Positions 57,749 to 64,000 of a stretch of 64,000 nt of DNA are shown piece by piece; position 1 is the first letter of the stretch, and every line of letters begins with the position of its first letter. This stretch comes from JAXMBX01 sp046349635 (GTDB lineage Bacteria > Planctomycetota > Planctomycetia > Planctomycetales > Planctomycetaceae), in assembly GCA_046349635.1 (NCBI GenBank), contig JAXMBX010000005.1:1-64000 (forward strand), given 5' to 3'. The notes below the pieces were generated by a model. The model saw only the letters and a list, made by a program, of their open reading frames with translations. It ran no database searches and was not told the DNA's origin. A program made the translations under genes and the position numbers.

Positions 57749-59788
57749 TCAGCGACGTTCGCTGGAGCTGGACAGAAGCTGTCCCTGAATGACCCGGATC
57801 AGTTTCTTCTTATCGATCGGCTTGGTGGCGTAGTCGCTGCAACCCGCGGCTAAGCATTTCTCACGGTCGCCTGACATCGCATGGGCCGTAAGAGCGATGA
57901 TCGGACCATCGTATCCGACTTCGCGGAGCTTCCGGCTGGCACCATAACCATCCAGCACCGGCATCTGCATGTCCATGAGGATGACGTGGTAAGGATTCCC
58001 GGCCTCCCGGGCCTGGATTGCCAGTTCGAAGGCGATCTGCCCATTCTCGGCGACGCGAACTTCCTCGGCTCCTTCTTTTGTGAGCAGGAAGCGGAGCAGG
58101 CGCTGATTGTCGACGCCATCCTCGGCGAGGAGAATACGGAGTCCGGCCAGTCCCTGGACTTTTTCCGGAGTCGCGGGTTTCGAGGAGGTGAGAGCGGGGA
58201 AGGGATTAAACTCGGCGGGAATCCCTGCCAGCGGACGGATCATGCGGGCATTATTGACGAGTCCAATGTCCAGCGTGACCCGGAAGGTCGTCCCTTTCCC
58301 CAACTCACTGAGGACTTCCACATCGCCCCCCAGCATGCAGGCGAGACGACGAGTGATGGTCAATCCCAGTCCGGTTCCCCCGTATTTGCGCGTCGTGGAA
58401 GTATCCGCCTGCGTAAAAGGCTGGAACAGTTTTTTGAGAGTTTCCGGGGACATCCCCATGCCGGTATCGGAGACGTCCAGTTGCAGTTGTCCGTGGCCGG
58501 ATGCAGGTGAGGAAGCCAGGTAACGGGTCGTGATTTTGACATAACCCCGTTCCGTGAACTTGATCGAGTTGCTGACCAGATTGATCAGAATCTGGCGAAT
58601 CCGGGTGGGATCGGTCACCATCACTTCCGGAACAGCAGTCTCGTACTCCACCAATAAGGGGAGTTCTTTCGTCTCCGCACGAACCAGCATGATGTTCCGG
58701 ACTTCATCGATGGCCTGTACCAATGAGCAATTGATTTTCTCGACTTGGAGCTGTCCGGCTTCGATCTTGGAGAGGTCGAGGATGTCGTTGATGATTTCGA
58801 GCAGGTAATGTCCGTTTCGCTGCACGGTGCGCAGGGCTTCCTGGGAGTGCTCGCTGAGGTTCCCCTCGTCGAGGATGACGTCGGTATAGCCCAGGATCGC
58901 CGTCATGGGGGTGCGAATTTCGTGCGACATATTGGCCAGGAATTCGCTTTTGGCCTTGGTCGCCTGTTCCGCCTGGGTTTTGGCGGCGGCAAGTTCGGAG
59001 ACGAGTTGTTCCAGGCGGACGGAATTCTTTTCGTGCTGTTCCTTGGCGAGTTGCAGCTCGTCCAGGGAATGCCGCAAGTTCGATTCGGTCCTGATCCGCT
59101 CGGTGATGTCTTCAACCGTCCCCACGATATGAATGGCATCGTCCGAGAAGACGGGACTGCTGCGGAAGTGAACCCAGCGGGTCTTTCCGTGTTCGCCGAC
59201 AACTTCGAAAACGGTGTTGTAGCTGCTCCCGTCGAGGATGCTGTTTTCCAGTTCGGCGAGCATCTCGCCGCGTTGATTGGGATGAATCAGGTCGGTCCAG
59301 TTTCCCGACATCAGTTCTCCCATGGAAAGTCCCATGATGGACTGCCATTGAACGTTGGCATAGAGGACTTCACGGTGTTCGTTCAACTGGAAGACGCCGA
59401 TGGGAAGTCCTTCGCTCAACTGGCGATACCGCTGTTCGCTCAGGGCGATCAGTTTGTTTTGCGAGGAAAGCGCGGAGTCTTGCGGCACGGTTGTCGGTCT
59501 GGCCCGACGATTCGCGCGGTGGCGAGCCCAGTGCTCGATCCCGGCAAACGACAGACAGAAGCAGACGAGAGTCATGACGTGGCGTTGATGGTCGTTTTCC
59601 GCGTCCATCCAGCCGGGTGACGCGAAATCAAGGGCGTGATGGATGAGGGCGATGAGGGCGGCAGCGGCCAACAACGCGAAAGCAATCTCTCCCAGCCAGG
59701 AGAGGCGCGGGGGGAGCAGGGGAACCTGCAGATGGAGCAGTTTCACCAATCGAGAGACCAGAGGTGAGCGTTGCGCGGACATGGGCAT
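57749..59788 (-). CDS. Hybrid sensor histidine kinase / response regulator
   Basis: 679 residues. Two membrane helices (about 31-55 and 69-86), a PAS domain (about 115-235) with GTVEDITERIR, a coiled coil (238-280), HisKA with FLANMSHEIRTPMTAILGY (phospho-His289), HATPase_c with INLVSNSIKF, DTGMGM and GTGLGLTITRR, and a C-terminal receiver (about 550-670) with the phospho-acceptor Asp606 (ILMDMQMPVLDGYG), T634 and K656 (KPIDKKK). All catalytic residues are intact. It should sense an unknown signal at the membrane and feed into a phosphorelay. Confidence 0.95.
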   Translation of the reverse strand: MPMSAQRSPLVSRLVKLLHLQVPLLPPRLSWLGEIAFALLAAAALIALIHHALDFASPGWMDAENDHQRHVMTLVCFCLSFAGIEHWARHRANRRARPTTVPQDSALSSQNKLIALSEQRYRQLSEGLPIGVFQLNEHREVLYANVQWQSIMGLSMGELMSGNWTDLIHPNQRGEMLAELENSILDGSSYNTVFEVVGEHGKTRWVHFRSSPVFSDDAIHIVGTVEDITERIRTESNLRHSLDELQLAKEQHEKNSVRLEQLVSELAAAKTQAEQATKAKSEFLANMSHEIRTPMTAILGYTDVILDEGNLSEHSQEALRTVQRNGHYLLEIINDILDLSKIEAGQLQVEKINCSLVQAIDEVRNIMLVRAETKELPLLVEYETAVPEVMVTDPTRIRQILINLVSNSIKFTERGYVKITTRYLASSPASGHGQLQLDVSDTGMGMSPETLKKLFQPFTQADTSTTRKYGGTGLGLTITRRLACMLGGDVEVLSELGKGTTFRVTLDIGLVNNARMIRPLAGIPAEFNPFPALTSSKPATPEKVQGLAGLRILLAEDGVDNQRLLRFLLTKEGAEEVRVAENGQIAFELAIQAREAGNPYHVILMDMQMPVLDGYGASRKLREVGYDGPIIALTAHAMSGDREKCLAAGCSDYATKPIDKKKLIRVIQGQLLSSSSERR

Positions 59789-60023
59789 TTCGATTCAAAA
59801 ACTCGAGCAATGGCGAACGAGAAGCGCAGGATGAGCGGGAACACGTCACGAATCGGGCGGTTTGCAGGGGAAAACCTCACCTTTGTGAAAGTGTTCATCG
59901 GCGTTCGATGGAGGAGCAGCAAGTCGTTCTGAGCGGGAATTGCCGCAGAAAAGTCATGAAGAAGTCAGGACTCGGCACGATCCCTATGACGGTTGTGATC
60001 GGTCGTCGAACAGCGTGGAGAAA

Positions 60024-60153
60024 TCGAAAAACCCGGCAGAAACGGACCTCGAAAGCGGTTTTGAAAACTTGAAACAAAATTCTCAATTCCCGGCAGAATC
60101 TGAGGTTCTGCATCGTTCGGGGACTGATTCCGGCAGAATCGGCGGTTTTTCGA
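60024..60153. repeat. Inverted repeat with internal short direct repeats
   Basis: TCGAAAAACC (60024-60033) and GGTTTTTCGA (60144-60153) are perfect 10-bp complements 110 bases apart. Between and overlapping them are three direct copies of CCGGCAGAA(A/T)C starting at about 60033, 60090 and 60130. This may be a structured RNA leader or a protein-binding array. Confidence 0.45.
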
Positions 60154-60164
60154 GAGCGCAGGTG

Positions 60165-60193
60165 TTGACCTGATTTTCGAATTGGACTAGAAA
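60165..60193 (+). promoter_or_regulatory. Sigma-70-like promoter candidate for the YTV gene
   Basis: TTGACC (60165-60170) and TAGAAA (60188-60193) are separated by 17 bases, matching the -35 element at five of six positions and the -10 element at four. It lies 154 bases upstream of the ATG at 60347, leaving a long leader. Confidence 0.35.
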
Positions 60194-60346
60194 CCCCGCC
60201 GCACCAACGACAGCAACACCCTTTGATCGGGGTGTTTCCGCACCGGGAGTGGGTTCCCGACGGAAAAGGTTTCTCACCCTCTGGTCTCCCTCGTTGGCCC
60301 TTTCTCTCTCTCACCTCTGTCTCAAAGATCTGTCAGGAACAATTCC

Positions 60347-61414
60347 ATGGCACGTAAGACACTCGGCATTGTGGCCCTCTGCGGCCTGACTTGGCTGTGC
60401 GGGGATGTCCGTTCAGCCTCAGCGCAAAGCTTGTTCGACCCGTTCGGCTGCTGCAATCCCTGCTGCCCGGCTCCGGTCGTTTCGCAGGCCTGCGTGGTTC
60501 CGCAATACACTCAGGTTCCGGTCACGACCATGCAGGACGTGAAGCGGACCGTCTACAAACCGGTGCAGGAAACCCGGTATGTGGATCAGACCGTCACGGA
60601 GATGCGTCCCCAGGAGGAGATTCACACCGTGCAGGTCCCCACCGTCCAGTATCAGACGGTGACTGAAAACCAGACCCGGATGCGCGACGCGGGTCGTTGG
60701 GTGACAAACTACCAGACTCGTCCGCAAATGACCGCCTGCCAGTACGACAGCCGTCCCGGCATGTTCGGCTGGCTGAACCGCAGCGGCTTCCAGGTCCGCC
60801 AGGCATTCACGCCGAAAGTTGTCGCCAGCCGCAGTTATGTTCCGAACATGATGGCGGAAGTCGTCCCCGTCACCCGCCAGGTTGCGGTGCAAAGCGTTCA
60901 GGAACAACAGGTCAAAGTGACCAAGATGATTCCCTTTACGACCACCCGCAAGGTGGCGATGACCACGACCAAGATGGTGGCCCAGACGGAAACCGTCAAG
61001 CAGGCGGTCACCACGATGCAGACCGTCCCGACCGCGACCGCGTATGGTTTCAACTCCTTCGGTGGAACCGCCACCGCTGTTGCCCCGACTCCCGTCACGT
61101 CTCAGAAGACGGAAGCGATCCAACAGCGTAAGGCGTTGACCGCCGAACGTCTGGACGAATTCGCTCCGACCAAGGACAAGACCTCTGCCAAGGAAACCGA
61201 CGGTAAGAGTGGCTCGATTCCGAATCCGGGTCAGAAGGCTCGCGAATCCCAGAATCCGGAACCGACCTATGCCGGTGAGGAACCGGTTCTGAGCCAGAAG
61301 ACTCCGACCGCCGCCAAGGTGGGAATGTGGGTGGCTGCCCGCAAGACCACTCCCGCGACGGAAGAAGCGGAAGTCACCGTGGCGGATGCCAAGAAGTACA
61401 CTCGCACGAAATAA
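60347..61414 (+). CDS. YTV-type secreted protein, Thr/Val/Gln-rich
   Basis: 355 residues with a signal peptide (about 1-27, SASAQ|SL). A Cys-rich block (DPFGCCNPCCPAP) is followed by repeated TV-rich motifs such as VYKPVQETRYV, TVTEMRPQEE, VQYQTVTENQTR and MVAQTETVKQ, resembling planctomycete YTV-domain proteins. The C-terminus is Lys/Thr/Glu-rich and disordered. Codon choice is much richer in C at third positions than in neighbours, which suggests high expression. A strong terminator at 61469-61512 ends the transcript. Likely a surface or cell-envelope structural protein; function unproven. Confidence 0.72.
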   Translation: MARKTLGIVALCGLTWLCGDVRSASAQSLFDPFGCCNPCCPAPVVSQACVVPQYTQVPVTTMQDVKRTVYKPVQETRYVDQTVTEMRPQEEIHTVQVPTVQYQTVTENQTRMRDAGRWVTNYQTRPQMTACQYDSRPGMFGWLNRSGFQVRQAFTPKVVASRSYVPNMMAEVVPVTRQVAVQSVQEQQVKVTKMIPFTTTRKVAMTTTKMVAQTETVKQAVTTMQTVPTATAYGFNSFGGTATAVAPTPVTSQKTEAIQQRKALTAERLDEFAPTKDKTSAKETDGKSGSIPNPGQKARESQNPEPTYAGEEPVLSQKTPTAAKVGMWVAARKTTPATEEAEVTVADAKKYTRTK

Positions 61415-61468
61415 TCAGTCGAATACAAGGATGACCGCTCTGCGGTCTCCGAGGATCCCCCCCCTTTG

Positions 61469-61512
61469 GGAAACAGGCATTGGCCCACGCGGCTGATGTC
61501 TGTTTCCTTTTT
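61469..61512 (+). terminator. Intrinsic terminator after the YTV gene
   Basis: GGAAACAGGCAT (61469-61480) pairs with ATGTCTGTTTCC (61496-61507), 12 base pairs with one G-U wobble, over a 15-base loop. Five T residues follow (61508-61512). A smaller hairpin GACCGC-TCT-GCGGTC (61433-61447) precedes it. Confidence 0.88.
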
Positions 61513-61575
61513 GCGCGCCTGTCGTCGTGTACAATGCGAGCGACGATGGTTATTTCTTCCTGTTGAGATGACACC

Positions 61576-63024
61576 ATGAACTATCTACTCGGATTGGATC
61601 TGGGGACGACCTCCGTCGCCGCGGTCGCACTGGGGCTGGACGGTAAGCTGATCGCAGAGTATCAGGCCTCCAATAATGCCGCGATCTCCGGACTACCTGC
61701 GGGGCATGCGGAACAGGATCCGCGGCGTATCCGCGAGGTGGCCCTGGAAGTTCTTCGGACGATTTCCGGGCGGATGGAAGGGAAGCCGATCGCACTGGGA
61801 ATCACCGGTCAGATGCACGGCATGGTGGCGGTTGATGGAAACAACCTACCCGTGACGAATCTGATCACGTGGCAGGATCGGCGGGCGAATGAGCCTTACG
61901 ATGCAACAGGCGAAACATTCCTGGAGCAGATTCATCGGCGGTGTTCACCGGAGATGTTCGTACCGACGGGGGTGCGCCTGGCAGCGGGATTTGTGGGGAC
62001 GACATTATTCATCCTGAAACGGCGCGGGCAGTTACCTCCCCAGACGAAGAAGGTGTTGATTCTCGCGGATTGGATCGCTTCTCAGTTGACGGGGGAGGAT
62101 CCGGTCACGGATCGAGGGAACGCTGCCTCAACGGGGATGTATGACCAGCAGCACGACAGATGGAGCAAGGAACTGTTCAAAGCGTTGGAACTGCCGATTG
62201 AATTGTTTCCTCCCGTGCGCGAAAGCGGGGACGAGATCGGGCAGTTGACAGCGGAGATGGCCGCAGCGACAGGATTGCCCCAGGCTTTGCCGCTCTGCAA
62301 TGCGATCGGGGACAACCAGGCGGCGGTCATGGGAAGTTTTCCGGCGGGGGAGCCGGGAATTCATATCAATATCGGAACCGGTGGGCAGATCAGTTGGCCG
62401 CTGTCGCGTTTCGTGCGGGTGGAAGGAACGGAAACGCGCTATCTGCCGATCCAGCGATACATGCTGGTCGGTGCCGGTTTAGCGGGAGGAGAGTCTTTTG
62501 CCTGGGTGCAACGGACGATCTCGTCGTGGCTGGCTGCGTATGGGGTGAACCTTACTTCAGATGAAGTGTACGCCAAGATCAACGAACTGGCCGCGTCAGT
62601 ACCGGAGAATGCAGATGGATTGCAGTGCCGTCCGGTGTTTCGGGGGACGCGGCGCGATCCGGGTTTGCGCGGCAGTTTCAGCGGGGTGAGCCATGACAAT
62701 TTCTCGCTGGGGCACGTCGCCCGCAGTGTGATGCAGGGAATCGCGAACGGAATGCACGAATTCCTGGACATCGCGCGGGATTACGCGCCGCGCGGTAGCT
62801 TCCGGATCATCGGAGCAGGGAACGGGCTGCGGCAGAACAAACTGCTGACCCGGATCATCTCGGAGAAATTCCAGGCACCGGTCTATTTCGCGGGACATCC
62901 GCAGGAGGCGGCGTATGGGGCCGCATTGCTGGCCGGAGTGCAGATGCGAAACTGGCCGAGCCTGGAAGAGGCGGGGAAATCGATCCGCCTCGTTCCGGCG
63001 GAAGAGGTTCAGAGGTCGCTTTAA
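61576..63024 (+). CDS. FGGY-family carbohydrate kinase (sedoheptulokinase/xylulokinase-like)
   Basis: 482 residues. The first actin-like domain starts with GLDLGTTSVAAV, and the substrate region has TGQMHGMV, LITWQDRRAN and LAAGFVGTTLF; the second domain has NIGTGGQIS, the ATP-site loop and GAGNGLRQNKLLTRI. LITWQD and the GFVGTTLF region look more like sedoheptulokinase (SHPK) than like xylulokinase, where the equivalent is LWNDGR. If so it would phosphorylate a C7 ketose entering the pentose-phosphate pathway, which fits the transaldolase gene in the same window. It converges on the truncated symporter gene with a 14-base gap. Confidence 0.85.
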   Translation: MNYLLGLDLGTTSVAAVALGLDGKLIAEYQASNNAAISGLPAGHAEQDPRRIREVALEVLRTISGRMEGKPIALGITGQMHGMVAVDGNNLPVTNLITWQDRRANEPYDATGETFLEQIHRRCSPEMFVPTGVRLAAGFVGTTLFILKRRGQLPPQTKKVLILADWIASQLTGEDPVTDRGNAASTGMYDQQHDRWSKELFKALELPIELFPPVRESGDEIGQLTAEMAAATGLPQALPLCNAIGDNQAAVMGSFPAGEPGIHINIGTGGQISWPLSRFVRVEGTETRYLPIQRYMLVGAGLAGGESFAWVQRTISSWLAAYGVNLTSDEVYAKINELAASVPENADGLQCRPVFRGTRRDPGLRGSFSGVSHDNFSLGHVARSVMQGIANGMHEFLDIARDYAPRGSFRIIGAGNGLRQNKLLTRIISEKFQAPVYFAGHPQEAAYGAALLAGVQMRNWPSLEEAGKSIRLVPAEEVQRSL

Positions 63025-63038
63025 TCAAATCGCGGTGA

Positions 63039-64000
63039 TCAGGCGGCGAGGGTCTTTTCCGGTTCGTGGGACCGCTTCGGGCCGGGGGCAATCATCCCCA
63101 GAAACGCACCAACGACGAAGATCACAAGCGTTCCCATGAATGGGGCCATCAGTTTGTGGAACGGGCTGCGGAGTTTCGCTAGCGCACTCTCCGGGGGAAT
63201 CTGCAGCAGGTCCCAGACTTCGGGAATAGAGAGTGTCATCCAGAAGGTGACGAGCAGACCCAAAACCACTCCCACCGCGGCCTGGGAACTTGTGGTGCGG
63301 GGACAGATAACCCCCAGCAGGAAGAGGCCCAGGATCCCGCCGCTGGCGATCCCCCCCCACGTCCACCAGGTGGAGAGGATGTCGGGAGTCTTCAGGGTGA
63401 GGATGGCAAACAGGGTGCTCATGGCTCCGAAGACGAAGGTGGAACTGTGCAGAATCCACATGGCTCGTTTCTCACTGCAATCCGGCCGGAGATATCGCTG
63501 GTAGATGTCCTTGAGGAACAGGGTGGCCATGCAGTTCAGATTGGAATCCATGGCGGCGGAGGCGATCGCGGCAATGACCAGTCCGGTCAGGCCGGCGGGA
63601 AGGCCCGTATTAATGAAGTGGGGAAAGACCCCCTTGGTCGGGGTATCCGGGGGAAGCCAGCCGGGATTGGCTTTGACGTACGCGAACAGTGAGGCCCCCA
63701 TAAAGAAGAAGAGGAAGGCGGTTGGGAGGTAGAGGACGACACCGTACCAGACGCTGCGGGCCGCATCCTTGTCTGACTTGGCGCTGATGTACCGCTGGAT
63801 GTAGCTCTGGTCGATGGCGAAGTTGCGGGTGTGTTCGTTCAGTCCCTGCAGTAGAACCACCCAGAAGGAAGAGACGAAGAGATTGAATTCAAACGTTCCC
63901 AGACTGAATTTACCCCACGGTCCCTGATCCTTAGCGGCAAGGCCCACGCTGATGATTTCCGGAATCCCGCCTGGAACTCCGGCGATCAGATAGTACACAC
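63039..64000 (-). CDS. Sodium:solute symporter, C-terminal part (cut by window end)
   Basis: The last 320 residues of an SSS-family transporter are present; the start is beyond the window. Landmarks are LNEHTRNFAIDQSYIQRYISAKS, AIASAAMDSNLNCMATLFLKDIYQRYLRP (the SSS signature), and seven hydrophobic helices. Its sequence suits the sugar/Na+ symporter branch. It is convergent with the FGGY kinase gene, a layout consistent with a sugar import and phosphorylation pair but not proof. Confidence 0.9.
   Translation of the reverse strand, partial: VYYLIAGVPGGIPEIISVGLAAKDQGPWGKFSLGTFEFNLFVSSFWVVLLQGLNEHTRNFAIDQSYIQRYISAKSDKDAARSVWYGVVLYLPTAFLFFFMGASLFAYVKANPGWLPPDTPTKGVFPHFINTGLPAGLTGLVIAAIASAAMDSNLNCMATLFLKDIYQRYLRPDCSEKRAMWILHSSTFVFGAMSTLFAILTLKTPDILSTWWTWGGIASGGILGLFLLGVICPRTTSSQAAVGVVLGLLVTFWMTLSIPEVWDLLQIPPESALAKLRSPFHKLMAPFMGTLVIFVVGAFLGMIAPGPKRSHEPEKTLAA

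Larger units (their letters stand above)
59789..60346. other. 558-base intergenic region with repeats, upstream of the YTV protein gene
   Basis: Holds three copies of CCGGCAGAA(A/T)C at about 60033, 60090 and 60130, an inverted repeat TCGAAAAACC (60024-60033) / GGTTTTTCGA (60144-60153), and a promoter-like element described separately. No open frame here resembles a protein family. Confidence 0.55.

Overview
The window looks like chromosomal DNA of a planctomycete. It carries several gene families that are largely confined to, or strongly expanded in, that phylum: a prepilin-like DUF1559 protein, a secreted protein with an N-terminal LEPR-XLL motif, a DUF1571 protein, a YTV-type threonine/valine-rich surface protein, a PVC-style bifunctional YncE/phosphoesterase, and scattered single biosynthetic genes instead of large operons. 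GC content is high, which produces many long antisense open frames. I see no rRNA, tRNA, CRISPR array, insertion sequence or phage module, and species cannot be named from sequence alone.

Layout. 1-11 kb: N-terminus of a sensor kinase, DUF1559 pseudopilin, Gfo/Idh/MocA oxidoreductase, secreted HEAT-like protein, HDAC-family deacetylase, and a ~1,700-residue secreted LEPR-XLL protein (4 DUF1559-like units, a cadherin-like domain, 3 further repeats). 11-17 kb: secreted alpha/alpha-toroid protein, D-threonine-aldolase-like enzyme, KaiC-like ATPase, mtaB, tmk. 17-25 kb: a secreted protein with ten EF-hands, two divergent ABC exporter modules, and a phosphoesterase with a poly-Asp tail. 25-34 kb: glutamine-amidotransferase-like protein, purB, transaldolase, two paralogous membrane proteins, a membrane protein with a charged tail, two Hsp20 genes behind a candidate sigma-54 promoter. 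34-46 kb: hisB, small lipoprotein, zinc-ribbon membrane protein, MFS transporter, DUF1571, panC, lgt, ECF sigma with anti-sigma, der, hslV. 45-50 kb: minus-strand catabolic/transport cluster (YhdT-like protein, Na+/solute symporter, MFS transporter, amidohydrolase). 50-56 kb: prkA-yeaH-spoVR plus a fourth gene, then a GroES-like gene. 56-64 kb: hisC, hybrid histidine kinase, YTV protein, FGGY sugar kinase, and a symporter cut by the window end.

How the genes work together. Most are housekeeping (purine, histidine, pantothenate, dTTP synthesis, tRNA modification, ribosome GTPase, lipoprotein maturation) or envelope genes. Clear functional groups are ATPase/permease pairs, the ECF sigma/anti-sigma pair, the Hsp20 pair, the PrkA stress module, and symporter plus YhdT-like partner.

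Two things stand out. First, four genes (LEPR-XLL protein, tmk, ABC permease, ABC ATPase) are each broken by one small indel, three of them in or beside a homopolymer; since tmk is normally essential, sequence error is the simplest explanation, and I annotate the intact ancestral genes. Second, several intergenic regions hold well-formed palindromes or direct repeats just upstream of start codons, including a near-identical 22-bp palindrome in front of two unrelated genes. I did not find a clearly new multi-gene defence or metabolic system; the most novel items are the LEPR-XLL/DUF1559-array protein and the shared operator-like palindrome.
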